Source: Pseudomonas sp. PDM15
GTDB lineage: Bacteria > Pseudomonadota > Gammaproteobacteria > Pseudomonadales > Pseudomonadaceae
Reading direction: 5' to 3'
NCBI RefSeq assembly: GCF_014851565.1
Contig: NZ_JACVAA010000002.1
Location: forward strand, 736,236-800,235
Length of the DNA: 64,000 bases
Below the pieces are notes generated by a model that searched no databases, was not told the DNA's origin, and saw nothing but the letters and a program-made list of their open reading frames with translations. Both the position numbers and the translations under genes were made by a program. Positions 1 through 10,704 of this stretch are shown one piece after another. How positions within the stretch are numbered: position 1 is the first letter of the stretch; every line of letters begins with the position of its first letter.

Positions 1-1253
1 TCAACGACCCGCTCTACCGCCAGGTGCTGTCCGGCGCGCAAATGCTCTTCGTCGCCTTCGGCGCGCTGGTGCTGATGCCGCTGATCACCGGCATGGACCC
101 GAACGTGGCGCTGTTCACCGCCGGCGTCGGCACCCTGCTGTTCCAGCTGGCCACCGGGCGCCAGGTGCCGGTGTTCCTGGCATCGAGCTTCGCCTTCATC
201 GCGCCGATCATCGCCGCCAAGGGTGAGTTCGGCCTGCCGGCGGTGCTCGGCGGCGTGGTCGCCGCCGGCTTCGTCTACACCTTCCTCGGCCTGGCCGTGA
301 AGCTGAAGGGCCCGGGCTTCATCGACCGCGTCCTGCCGCCGGTGGTGATCGGACCGGTGATCATCGCCATCGGCCTGGCCCTGTCGCCGGTCGCGGTGAA
401 CATGGCCATGGGCAAGACCGGCGATGGCGCCGCCGAGCTGGTGCCCTACCAGACAGCCATGTTCATCTCCATGCCCGCGCTGGTCACCACCCTGCTGGTG
501 GCGGTGCTGGGCCGCGGGCTGTTCCGCCTGGTGCCGATCCTCGCCGGCATCGCCGTGGGCTGCACCCTCTCGGCCTTCTTCGGCGTGTTCGCTACCGCCG
601 GCATCGCCGCGGCGCCGTGGCTGGCCCTGCCCAACTTCGTCGCCCCCGAGTTCCACCTGGGCGCCATCCTGTACATGGTGCCGGTCGCCCTGGCGCCGGC
701 CATCGAACACATCGGCGGGGTGATCGCGGTCGGTACCGTCACCGGCAAGGACTTCGTGCGCAAACCGGGCCTGCACCGCACTCTGCTCGGCGACGGCCTG
801 GCCACCTCGGCCGCCGGCCTGTTCGGCGGCCCGCCCAACACCACCTACGCTGAAGTCACCGGCGCGGTGATGCTGACCAAGAGTTTCAACCCCAAGGTGA
901 TGACCTGGGCGGCGATCTTCGCCATCACCCTGGCCTTCATCGGCAAGTTCGGCGCGGCGCTGCAGGCCATCCCGGTACCGGTAATGGGCGGCATCCTCTG
1001 TCTGCTGTTCGGCTCCATCGCGGTGGTTGGCCTGAACACCCTGATCCGCCACCAGGTGGACCTGTCCGAGGCGCGCAACCTGATCATCGTCTCGGTGACC
1101 CTGGTGTTCGGCATCGGCGGCATGGTCATCGGCGGCAAGGAGTTCGCCCTCTCCGGCATCTCCCTGTGCGCCATCAGCGCCCTGGCGCTGAATCTGCTGC
1201 TGCCGGGCGGCAGCGCTTGGCACAAGCATCCGCCGATCGATCCGGAGATCTGA
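1..1253 (+). CDS. uraA: Uracil/xanthine permease (NCS2 family), 5' truncated
   Basis: This is a nucleobase:proton symporter of the inner membrane that imports uracil or a related base. The frame is open to the window edge from base 3 and reads N-D-P-L-Y-R-Q before the first hydrophobic segment, so the true start lies a few codons upstream of base 1. About 417 residues are visible, mostly hydrophobic helices. Family marks are A-I-E-H-I-G-G-V near residue 235 and the NCS2 signature P-N-T-T-Y-A-E-V-T-G near residue 280. It converges on ppk2 and shares a hairpin terminator with it. Xanthine rather than uracil specificity cannot be excluded from sequence alone. Confidence 0.9.
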   Translation, partial: NDPLYRQVLSGAQMLFVAFGALVLMPLITGMDPNVALFTAGVGTLLFQLATGRQVPVFLASSFAFIAPIIAAKGEFGLPAVLGGVVAAGFVYTFLGLAVKLKGPGFIDRVLPPVVIGPVIIAIGLALSPVAVNMAMGKTGDGAAELVPYQTAMFISMPALVTTLLVAVLGRGLFRLVPILAGIAVGCTLSAFFGVFATAGIAAAPWLALPNFVAPEFHLGAILYMVPVALAPAIEHIGGVIAVGTVTGKDFVRKPGLHRTLLGDGLATSAAGLFGGPPNTTYAEVTGAVMLTKSFNPKVMTWAAIFAITLAFIGKFGAALQAIPVPVMGGILCLLFGSIAVVGLNTLIRHQVDLSEARNLIIVSVTLVFGIGGMVIGGKEFALSGISLCAISALALNLLLPGGSAWHKHPPIDPEI

Positions 1254-1256
1254 ATG

Positions 1257-1284
1257 AAAAAGCCCCGCACTGGCGGGGCTTTTT
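1257..1284. terminator. Bidirectional rho-independent terminator between uraA and ppk2
   Basis: A perfect 8-bp stem (AGCCCCGC/GCGGGGCT) with an ACTG loop has an A-run on its left and a T-run on its right. It can therefore stop transcription from both convergent genes. Confidence 0.85.
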
Positions 1285-1305
1285 CATGTAGCTCATGCAG
1301 GACTA

Positions 1306-2136
1306 TTAGAACGGCTCGGCGATGTACTTGAACGGATAGTTGGCCGCCTTGTACTTGCCAATCTTGCGCTTCGGTAGCTTGACCTTGGGCTGTTCCACCG
1401 GCTGGTAGGGAATCTGCCCTAGCAGGTGGCTGATCAGGTTCAGCCTCACCCGCTTCTTGTCTTCCGAACGCGCCACGAACCAGGGCGCCCAGGGCGTGTC
1501 GGTGGACTCGAACATCTCGTCGCGGGCCTGGGTGTAGTCGTCCCAGCGGTTGAAGGACTTGATGTCCATCGGCGACAGCTTCCAGGTCTTGCGCCCATCG
1601 TCGATGCGCGCGTGCAGGCGCCGCTCCTGTTCTTCCGGGCTGACCTCCAGCCAGTACTTGAGCAGGATGACGCCCGACTCCACCACAGTGCGCTCGAACA
1701 TCGGCGCCTGGGCGAGAAACTTCTGCACCTGGCTCTCGCTGCAGAAGCCCATCACCCGCTCCACCCCGGCGCGGTTGTACCAGCTGCGGTCGAAGATCAC
1801 GACCTCACCCGCCGCCGGCATCTGCGTCAGGTAGCGCTGGATATACATCTGGCTCTTCTCCCGCTCGGTGGGCGCCGGCAGCGCCACCACGCGGAACACC
1901 CGCGGGCTGACCCGCTCGGTCAGCGCCTTGATGGTGCCGCCCTTGCCGGCGCCATCTCGCCCCTCGAACACGATCACCACCTTGGCGCCGCTGGCCACCA
2001 CCCACTGCTGCAGCTTGACCAGTTCGACGTGCAGCTTGTGCAGTTGCTCCTCATAGTCCTTGCGCGAGAGTTTTGCGTCCGCTGCCTTGGCGGAGACCTC
2101 GGCCTTTCCCTGTGCTGACTTCTTCTGTTTGCTCAT
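1306..2136 (-). CDS. ppk2: Polyphosphate kinase 2 (PPK2 family)
   Basis: PPK2 enzymes transfer phosphate between polyphosphate and nucleoside diphosphates or monophosphates in the cytoplasm. The 276-residue protein has a P-loop G-R-D-G-A-G-K-G-G at residues 59-67. The motif P-T-E-R-E-K-S-Q is near residue 90, and a Walker B F-D-R-S-W-Y-N-R is at 115-122. All are PPK2 hallmarks, and the length suits a single-domain enzyme. I chose the ATG at 2136, which begins M-S-K-Q-K-K. The frame stays open further upstream, but the extra residues look non-coding and the Shine-Dalgarno for this ATG is weak. The gene is divergent from the RecQ-like helicase. Class (ADP or GDP forming) cannot be settled here. 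Confidence 0.9.
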   Translation of the reverse strand: MSKQKKSAQGKAEVSAKAADAKLSRKDYEEQLHKLHVELVKLQQWVVASGAKVVIVFEGRDGAGKGGTIKALTERVSPRVFRVVALPAPTEREKSQMYIQRYLTQMPAAGEVVIFDRSWYNRAGVERVMGFCSESQVQKFLAQAPMFERTVVESGVILLKYWLEVSPEEQERRLHARIDDGRKTWKLSPMDIKSFNRWDDYTQARDEMFESTDTPWAPWFVARSEDKKRVRLNLISHLLGQIPYQPVEQPKVKLPKRKIGKYKAANYPFKYIAEPF

Positions 2137-2277
2137 GTCGAACCCGTTGTTGATGACTACCTCCGACGAGCCTAGATCGCCATACGCAGGCTTGCCACGT
2201 GCCGAGCACACACCACGGCCGCTAGCAGTGCGTGGCAGTGCGCGCTATGGTCTGCAGCCACTCAAAGCCGCCAGCGG

Positions 2278-4211
<1,934 letters not shown>

Positions 4212-4215
<4 letters not shown>

Positions 4216-5282
4216 CGCGACAGGCTCACCCGATAGGCCCCATCCGCATCGATCTCCCCTACCCCGCCGGGCGTGCCGAGCAGCAGCTCATTGCCCACCT
4301 GCACCACGCTGCTGAAGCTGGGCAGTGTGCTGCCCGGCGAGGCCTGCAGGCTTTCCAGCACCCGGCCCTCGCCATCGAAGCGGAACACGTGCGGATAACG
4401 GCTGGGCCGCGCCAGCAGCGCCGGCGGCAGGCGCGAGGCGACCTTGCGCAGGAACGGCCAGGGCCCCAAGGCATCGAGCACGGCCTTGCGTGGCGAGAAG
4501 AACGAGCACCAGTAACTGCCATCCGGGGCGATGGACAGGTCGCCAGGGAAACCCGGCAGGTTGTCCACCAGCACCTCGCGCTGGCCGGCCCGTGCCCCGC
4601 CTATCCACAGGCGAGTGATGCGATAGGCACCGGTTTCCGCCACCAGCAGGTAGGACTCGTCGGGACTCAGCACCACACCATTGGCGAACTGCAGGCCGTC
4701 CATCACCCGTTCGATGCGCCCGTCCGGGTAACGCACGAAAACGCCACCGTCACCGCCGTGCTCCAGCAGCGAGCGCTTGTTGTCGGCCAGGCCCCAGCGG
4801 CTGGAAGCCTCGGTGAAGAACAGGCGGCCATCGCGGGCCATGAACACGTCGTTGAGGAAGGTGAAGCGCTGCTGCGCAGCGCTCTGCACCAGCACCTGCG
4901 CCTGGCCGTCGGGCGTGATGCGCCAGACCTTGGCATTGGCCTCGTCGGCCGCGTACAGGCTGCCGTCCGGACCGAAGTTCATGCCTACCGGGCGCCCATC
5001 CAGAGTGACAAAGGTCTGTGCCGCCGCCCCGGCAGCCCAACGCAGGATGCGCCCATCGCCGATGCCGCTGTAGCGGCGACCCTGGCCATCCACTACCACC
5101 GTGTCCGGGCCGTCCAGGCCTGACTGCTCCAGCACCGCGCCATCCAGCCGTGTGTTGGGTGCCCACACGCCTTCGGCCCTGGGCAGCGGGCCGGGCTGCC
5201 AGGCCCGCGGCTGCAACTCTGTGGGCCAGAACAGCAGATAGAAGCAGCCAGCCAGCACGAGAAATAGCAGCGCTCTACGCAT
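4212..5282 (-). CDS. SMP-30/gluconolactonase/strictosidine-synthase-like protein
   Basis: This is a six-bladed beta-propeller of the SMP-30/LRE family, whose members hydrolyse sugar lactones or related compounds. The 356-residue protein begins M-R-R-A-L-L-F-L-V-L-A-G-C. That segment is either a lipobox (L-A-G-C) or an uncleaved signal anchor, because the residues after Cys are also hydrophobic; either way it should face the periplasm. Propeller-like repeats (D-G-S-L-Y-A-A-D-E, F-A-N-G-V-V-L-S-P-D) run through the middle. It lies 106 bp downstream of the PqqU-like receptor on the same strand, with a 13-bp hairpin between. A lactonase acting after the PQQ-type dehydrogenase is plausible but inferred. 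The ATG at 5282 avoids overlap with the receptor. Confidence 0.8.
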
Positions 5283-5340
5283 GAGGAGAATCCCTGTTGA
5301 TCTTGTTGGCAGCCTACTTTCATGGGCCAACCGACAGCCT

Positions 5341-5374
5341 TGCCTGCAAGGCCAAAGCACTGGCCTTGCAGGCA
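5341..5374 (-). terminator. 13-bp perfect hairpin between the receptor and SMP-30-like genes
   Basis: TGCCTGCAAGGCC pairs perfectly with GGCCTTGCAGGCA around an 8-nt loop, just after the TonB-receptor stop codon. No U-run follows on the minus strand. It is therefore either a weak terminator or an mRNA 3'-end stabiliser that sets the receptor:lactonase ratio. Confidence 0.5.
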
Positions 5375-5388
5375 TGCCGATCGGGCCG

Positions 5389-7470
5389 TCAGAAATTGAA
5401 GGCGAGATCGGCGCCGAGGTACCAGTTACGCCCCGGCGCCGGTTCGTAATAGCGGCCATTGCCCTCGGCCACGATGACCGAGCCGATGTAGTCGCGATCC
5501 AGCAGGTTATCCAGGCGCAGGGTCTGGCCGAAGGTCCATTGCTGCAAGGTCTGCTCATGGCGCACGCGCCAGTTGAACACGGCATAGCCCGGTGCCGGGC
5601 GTTGCTGGTTGCTGTCCTCGACATACACCTTGCTGCGATACAGGCCCTCGATGGCCGTGGATAGCCTGTCGCTGGGGCGCCAGAGCAGCTCGCCGTACAG
5701 GGTCGTGGCCGGCACACCAGGCAATCGATTGCCCGCCTCGATCTGCCGCCCGGCGCTGCTGAAGTGCTGGTCGTAGGTCGCCTGCAGGTAGGTGTAGGCC
5801 AAGCTGGCCTGCCACTGCTCGCCCCACTGCTGTTCCAGACTCAGCTCGACGCCACGGCGCAAGGTCTGGGCGGCATTCTGGTAGGTGCTGCGCCCGGAGG
5901 ATGAGCCGGCCACGACCAGTTCGTCGTCAGTCTCGATCTGGAACAGCGCGGCATTCAGCCGCGCCCCTTCGCCCAGCAGGGCCTTGAGGCCCAGCTCGTA
6001 CTGGATGCTGGTTGCCGCATCGAGCTGCAGGTTGAAGCCGCCGGCAGCGGGCGAATAGGCCAGTTCGCTCAGGGTTGGCGTTTCGAAGCCCTGACCGACG
6101 CTGAAATAGCCGTGCAGCTCGGGGCTGAAGGCATACAGCACGCCAAAGGCCGGCGTGCTCTGCTGGTAGGTGCGGCTGCCGCTGTCGTCGCCATTGCTGC
6201 GGTAGTGATCGTCGACCTCCACCTCGACGCGGTTGTGCCGCACGCCCGCCTGCAGGGTCCAATCACCCAGGCGCCAGTTGGCCTGCAGATAGGGATCGAG
6301 GCTGGTGACCCGGTCGAGCTCGTCGCGACGCAGCTGGCCCTTCACGCCCAACTGGCTGCCGACGAAATTCTCGTAGCCCTGACGGTCATCCTCACTCTGG
6401 TCGTAATCGAGCCCGAGCACCCACTCGAACTCGCCGGGCAACGCCTCCACCGGTTGCAGCCAGCGCAGGCTGCCGCCGTGGAACTCGCGGTCGAAGTCGA
6501 TCACCCCGCCGGCTTGTTTCGGGTTGCCCTGCACGGCGACGGGAATCGACTGATACTGCACCACCCGCCGCGTTCCCGCATACAGAGTGGCCTGCAGGCT
6601 GGCCGCGCCGAACTGACGCTCGACGTTCAGGCCCAGCTGCTGCTGATCGATGCTCTTGCGTGTGTCGAACAGCTCGGCCACCGCCGGCGCCGAGCGCGGA
6701 TCGGCCCGGTAGGCGTCCCAGGTCAGCCCCAGCGGATCGTCGCTCTGCTGGTTGAAGTCGCTGAAGCTCAGGGCCAGGCGCGTGTCGTCGTCCGGATGCA
6801 GGCTGAGCTTGGCGAAGGTCTGTTCGCGCAGGGCCGCGCTGTGGTCGCGGTAGCCGTCGGTATCCAGCCGTGAGCTGTCGACGAGGAAGCCGCCCCACTG
6901 AGTGCCGCCCTCGGCGCTCAGCCGCTGCCGGCTCAGCTGGTCGCTGCCCCAGGCCGAACCGGCAGACACCTGTGGCGGCCCCTCGCCGTCACGGGAGAAC
7001 AGCTGGATCACGCCGCCCGCGTTGCTGCCGTACAGGGTTGCCATCGGCCCGCGCAGCACCTCGATGCGCTCGGCGCTGTCGAGATCGAAGGTGGCCAGCT
7101 GGCCCTGGCCATCCGGCGTGCTGGCCGGAATGCCGTCAACCAGCAGCTTGATGCCGCGCACGCCGAAGGTGGCACGGGAGCCGAAACCACGCGACGACAC
7201 CTGCAGGTCCTGGGCGTAGTTCTGCCGGTTCTGCACCACCAGCCCCGGCACCCGCTGCAGCACCTCGGAGGCATTGATGCCCAGCTGCCCCTCGCTGATG
7301 GTGCGCCGATCCAGGCTATCGACCGAGAACGGCAGGTCGAAGCTGCGCTCGGCGCTGCGCGAGCCACTGATCACCGAGGGATCGAGCTGCACGGTCTCAC
7401 CGGCCAGCAGCGGGCCGGGCAGCAGCAGCGCGAACAGTGCGGGGAGGCGCCGCGACACCCGCCTACTCAC
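5389..7470 (-). CDS. pqqU: TonB-dependent outer-membrane receptor, PqqU/YncD-like
   Basis: This is a TonB-dependent outer-membrane transporter of 693 residues with a signal peptide ending near L-L-A-G-E, an N-terminal plug domain and a 22-strand-type barrel ending in F-N-F. From memory of E. coli YncD (PqqU, the pyrroloquinoline quinone importer), long stretches align: [12 protein letters not shown] in the plug, [32 protein letters not shown], and [11 protein letters not shown] near the C-terminus. It starts with GTG at 7470, overlapping the upstream PQQ-type dehydrogenase by 8 bp, so translation is likely coupled. Import of PQQ for that dehydrogenase is the natural inference. Confidence 0.85.
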   Translation of the reverse strand: MSRRVSRRLPALFALLLPGPLLAGETVQLDPSVISGSRSAERSFDLPFSVDSLDRRTISEGQLGINASEVLQRVPGLVVQNRQNYAQDLQVSSRGFGSRATFGVRGIKLLVDGIPASTPDGQGQLATFDLDSAERIEVLRGPMATLYGSNAGGVIQLFSRDGEGPPQVSAGSAWGSDQLSRQRLSAEGGTQWGGFLVDSSRLDTDGYRDHSAALREQTFAKLSLHPDDDTRLALSFSDFNQQSDDPLGLTWDAYRADPRSAPAVAELFDTRKSIDQQQLGLNVERQFGAASLQATLYAGTRRVVQYQSIPVAVQGNPKQAGGVIDFDREFHGGSLRWLQPVEALPGEFEWVLGLDYDQSEDDRQGYENFVGSQLGVKGQLRRDELDRVTSLDPYLQANWRLGDWTLQAGVRHNRVEVEVDDHYRSNGDDSGSRTYQQSTPAFGVLYAFSPELHGYFSVGQGFETPTLSELAYSPAAGGFNLQLDAATSIQYELGLKALLGEGARLNAALFQIETDDELVVAGSSSGRSTYQNAAQTLRRGVELSLEQQWGEQWQASLAYTYLQATYDQHFSSAGRQIEAGNRLPGVPATTLYGELLWRPSDRLSTAIEGLYRSKVYVEDSNQQRPAPGYAVFNWRVRHEQTLQQWTFGQTLRLDNLLDRDYIGSVIVAEGNGRYYEPAPGRNWYLGADLAFNF

Positions 7471-8770
7471 TCGCCTTGGCGCTGACGCGCCAGATCAGGT
7501 TGCCGACATCGTCCGCCACCAGTAGCGCGCCCCGGTCATCGACCACCACGCCCACCGGGCGGCCCATGGCCTGTTCCTCGCCATCGAGGAAGCCGCTCAG
7601 CACATCCTGCGGCATGCCACTGGGTTTGCCGTCCTTGAAGGGTACGAAGATCACCTTGTAACCGCTGTGCGGCTTGCGGTTCCACGAGCCGTGCTGACCG
7701 ATGAACATGCCCTCCTTGAAGGGTGGCAGCTTTGCCTGGTCGGCAAAGGCGATGCCCAGCGAGGCGGTGTGCGCGCCGAGGGCGTAATCGGGAACGATGG
7801 CCTGGGCCACCAGCTCGGGCTTCTGCGGTTGCACCCGGGCATCGACATGCTGGCCGAAGTAGCTGTAGGGCCAGCCATAGAAGCCGCCGTCCTGCACCGA
7901 GGTGATGTAGTCCGGCACCAGGTCATCGCCGATCTCGTCGCGCTCGTTGACCGAGGTCCACAGCTTGCCGCTCACCGGCTCCCAGGCCAGGCCGTTGGGG
8001 TTGCGCAGGCCGCTGGCGAACAGGCGCTTGTGGCCGTTGGCCGGGTCGACTTCCCAGATCGCCGCACGCCCCTTCTCGATCTCCATGCCGTTCTCGCCGA
8101 CATTGCTGTTGGAGCCGACGGTGACGTACAGCTTGCTGCCATCGCGGTTGGCGATGACGTTCTTGGTCCAGTGGTGATTGATCCCGGCCGGCAAGTCGGT
8201 GACCTTTTCGCCGTCGGCCTCGATACTTGTCTGGCCGGCCTTATAAGGGAAGCGCAGCAAGGCATCGGCATTGGCCACATACAGCTGATCGCCCACCAGC
8301 GCCATGCCGAATGGCGAGTGCAGCTGGTCGAGGAACACGGTGCGCATCTCGGCGACGCCATCGTGGTCGGCATCGCGCAGCAGGCTGATGCGATCCGCGC
8401 TGGGCACCCCGGCGCCTGCCTTCGCCATCACCTTGCCGGCGATCCAGTCTTTCAGACCGCTACTTTCACGCGCCGGCGCATTGCTCTCGGCCACCAGCAC
8501 ATCGCCGTTGGGCAGCACATACAGCCAGCGCGGATGGTCCAGGCCAGAGGCGAACGCGTTGACCTGCGTGCCGGGGGCAGCCACAGGCTTGCCACCATCG
8601 GGCCAGCCCACGGCAGGGGCGATATTGACGGTGGGCAGCAGCCCCTCGCTCGGCGCCGGCAGTTGCGGTTTCGGGCCGTAGCCCTGCTCAATCGCCAGGT
8701 TCGAACCATCGCTACAGCCGGCAAGCGAAACCGCTACCAGCAGGCCGGGCAGAAGTGAACGTGCGTGCAT
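7463..8770 (-). CDS. PQQ-dependent sugar/sorbosone dehydrogenase family lipoprotein
   Basis: This is a beta-propeller quinoprotein dehydrogenase of the soluble-glucose/L-sorbosone dehydrogenase type, predicted to oxidise an aldose or sorbosone with bound PQQ. The 435-residue protein has a type II signal peptide ending in the lipobox S-L-A-G-C at about residues 17-21, so it is a lipoprotein facing the periplasm. Family segments include G-L-D-H-P-R-W near 75, G-I-N-H-H-W-T near 195, G-L-R-N-P-N-G-L near 255 and D-G-G-F-Y-G-W-P-Y near 300. ATG 8770 has AAGGAAG about 7 nt upstream. It is the first gene of a run with the overlapping PqqU-like receptor and an SMP-30-like protein. The actual substrate is unknown. 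Confidence 0.85.
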   Translation of the reverse strand: MHARSLLPGLLVAVSLAGCSDGSNLAIEQGYGPKPQLPAPSEGLLPTVNIAPAVGWPDGGKPVAAPGTQVNAFASGLDHPRWLYVLPNGDVLVAESNAPARESSGLKDWIAGKVMAKAGAGVPSADRISLLRDADHDGVAEMRTVFLDQLHSPFGMALVGDQLYVANADALLRFPYKAGQTSIEADGEKVTDLPAGINHHWTKNVIANRDGSKLYVTVGSNSNVGENGMEIEKGRAAIWEVDPANGHKRLFASGLRNPNGLAWEPVSGKLWTSVNERDEIGDDLVPDYITSVQDGGFYGWPYSYFGQHVDARVQPQKPELVAQAIVPDYALGAHTASLGIAFADQAKLPPFKEGMFIGQHGSWNRKPHSGYKVIFVPFKDGKPSGMPQDVLSGFLDGEEQAMGRPVGVVVDDRGALLVADDVGNLIWRVSAKASE

Positions 8771-8918
8771 GGCGTACTTCCTTTGTTGTTGTGCTCTGGC
8801 GTTGACCACCGCCTGCTGCGGGGATTCCGCTTGTCGATTCGGCACAACACTACCAGCACGCAACCGCCATCGGCGGCGAAATCACCACAGATCGTTTCTC
8901 ACCTACCTACATGGCGCG

Positions 8919-9428
8919 TCAGGCGATCAGGTCCCGAGTTTCCTGATAGGTGGTGATGGCCTCGATGGCTGTCCGCGTGGTCACCGTCTGCTGCGGGCCG
9001 AAGGTCAGCTGGTTGGCCTCGGCCCGCTGCTGGGTCAGGTTCTGCGGCGTCAGCGGATCGTCCTGCTCAGCAGGCTGCTGCAGCTGATCGGCCCGTTGGG
9101 CCTCCAGTACCCGCTCCACCTGCTGCTGACGCAGTCGATCCTGCAGGTTGCTGGTGGCTTCGTCTGCGGCCAGCCGAGCCTGCTCGGCAAGCTCTTCACG
9201 CAGCAGCTGCCGCCGCTCCTCGGCCAGCTCCTGCTGGCGCGCGGAACGCTCGGCGGCCCGTTCCCGCACCAACGCCAGACGGTCCTGCAGCCGCTCGCTG
9301 CTGATGGGGTTCAGCTCCGTGTCGAACCGGTTACGCACGGGGCCCAATGCGGTCTCGCTGTCATCGATCGCCCGCAACGGGCGCGGCTCGTAGAGATTGC
9401 TGCCAATGGGGTTGATGGCGATAGCCAT
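8919..9428 (-). CDS. Hypothetical coiled-coil protein
   Basis: I do not recognise this 169-residue protein. It has no signal peptide or membrane segment. The N-terminal 45 residues are mixed (M-A-I-A-I-N-P-I-G). Residues of about 45-115 are a highly charged Glu/Arg/Gln/Ala-rich stretch predicted to form a long coiled coil. The C-terminal 40 residues (T-V-T-T-R-T-A-I-E-A-I-T-T-Y-Q) are less charged. ATG 9428 is preceded by AGGGAG at good spacing, and codon use matches the surroundings, so it is a real gene. It stands alone between the PQQ-dehydrogenase run and the LysR gene. Confidence 0.7.
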   Translation of the reverse strand: MAIAINPIGSNLYEPRPLRAIDDSETALGPVRNRFDTELNPISSERLQDRLALVRERAAERSARQQELAEERRQLLREELAEQARLAADEATSNLQDRLRQQQVERVLEAQRADQLQQPAEQDDPLTPQNLTQQRAEANQLTFGPQQTVTTRTAIEAITTYQETRDLIA

Positions 9429-9582
9429 AGGGTGCTCCCTGGATTTCGGCCTGGGAACCTTATTCTATGGCCTCGCCAGCGCTGGCTTTAGGCGGATGGG
9501 ACATAAGGCGCGAGCGCAGATGTTCTAGCACTTTTTTCGGCGTTGTCGGTCGCGCCGCTAATGGGCAATCCGCTTCAGCCAT

Positions 9583-9611
9583 CGCCAGCGCCCATGGCAG
9601 AGGCGCTGGCG
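9583..9611. repeat. 10-bp inverted repeat in an otherwise empty 280-bp gap
   Basis: CGCCAGCGCC and GGCGCTGGCG pair perfectly around a 9-nt loop. This is the only structure I see between the coiled-coil gene and the LysR gene (9429-9709). There is no T-run, so it is more like a REP-type palindrome than a terminator. Confidence 0.4.
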
Positions 9612-9709
9612 CACGGTGCACCGCTGCGCCTGCGCAATGCCCGACCTAGAGCCTTCGCGCCTCGCTTGCACATCGCCTGAGTGGAAGAGAACACGACGAA
9701 CGGTAGGAT

Positions 9710-10609
9710 TCAGGCCTGGTCCAGGGCCTGGATCTGCTCGACCAGCCACTGCAGGGACGTGTCGCGGCGGCGCAGATCGAGGCTGACGATCTCCAGATGG
9801 AACGGCCCCAGCTCGAACGGCAGGTCGAACAGCTGCAGCGGCAGCAATCCGGCGAAATAGCGCGCCAGTCGCGTGGGCAGTACCGCCACCAGCTCGCCAC
9901 TGGCGGCGATGTGCGCAGCCTGCAGATAGTTCGGCGTGGTGTAGACGATCTCGCGGCTCAGGCCCTGCTCGCCCAGCCACTGCTCGACCATGCCGCGGGT
10001 CTGCCCGCCGTGCACCCAGAGGTGGCGCAGCTTGAGGAACGCCTGCAGATCCAGCCCACGCGCCAGCAGCGGATGGTCGCGACGCGCCACCAGCTGCAGG
10101 GTCTCGCTCATCCAGCGCACGCCATTGAAGCGCGGCGGCAAGGCCTCGAAGCGGCCCAGGGCGAGGTCGATCTCGCCCTTCTCCAGCGCCTCGGCCGGCA
10201 GCCGTGGCGACAGGTGGCGCACGTCGATGCGGATGCCCGGCGCCTGCTCGGCCAGGCGCGCCAGCAGACGCGGCATCAGCAGCATCTCGGCGTAGTCGGT
10301 CAGGGCGATGGTGAAGCGCTGACGGCTGCGCGCCGGGTCGAAGCGGCTGCCCTCACTGAGGCTCTCCTCGATCTGCCGCAGCGCGGCACGGATCGGTGCC
10401 TCCAGCTCCAGGGCCCGTGGCGTGGGCTGCATGGCGCGACCGACGCGCACCAGCAGCGGGTCGTCGAGCAGGTCGCGCAGGCGCCCCAGCGCATTGCTCA
10501 CCGCCGGCTGGCTGAGCGCCAGGTGCTCGGCGGCACGCGACACGTTGCGCTCGCGCAGCAGGGCATCGAGTACGCGCAGCAGGTTGAGGTCGAAGGTCGA
10601 TATATTCAC
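9710..10609 (-). CDS. LysR-family transcriptional regulator
   Basis: This 299-residue DNA-binding regulator has an N-terminal winged helix-turn-helix: L-N-L-L-R-V-L-D-A-L-L at residues 8-18, then S-R-A-A-E-H-L-A-L-S-Q-P-A-V-S around 24-38. A periplasmic-binding-protein-like effector domain follows from about residue 90. It is transcribed divergently from the 3-hydroxyacyl-CoA/acyl-CoA dehydrogenase genes with a 95-bp shared intergenic region that holds two dyad symmetries. By the usual LysR arrangement it probably controls those genes in response to a pathway intermediate. The effector is unknown. Confidence 0.88.
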   Translation of the reverse strand: MNISTFDLNLLRVLDALLRERNVSRAAEHLALSQPAVSNALGRLRDLLDDPLLVRVGRAMQPTPRALELEAPIRAALRQIEESLSEGSRFDPARSRQRFTIALTDYAEMLLMPRLLARLAEQAPGIRIDVRHLSPRLPAEALEKGEIDLALGRFEALPPRFNGVRWMSETLQLVARRDHPLLARGLDLQAFLKLRHLWVHGGQTRGMVEQWLGEQGLSREIVYTTPNYLQAAHIAASGELVAVLPTRLARYFAGLLPLQLFDLPFELGPFHLEIVSLDLRRRDTSLQWLVEQIQALDQA

Positions 10610-10621
10610 GAGCGGAATTCA

Positions 10622-10663
10622 ACTTATCACAAGTCAAAATTTCTCAAATAGTACAGCGGTACT
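10622..10663. promoter_or_regulatory. Candidate LysR operator dyads
   Basis: Two inverted repeats lie between the divergent LysR and dehydrogenase starts. One is ACTT-N5-AAGT (10622-10634), close to the T-N11-A form of LysR sites. The other is AGTAC-AGCG-GTACT (10650-10663). Their spacing suits recall and activation half-sites; binding is inferred. Confidence 0.45.
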
Positions 10664-10704
10664 TAAGGTGCGTCAGTTTTCGCTATCGCGTTCGAGGAAA
10701 GGCT

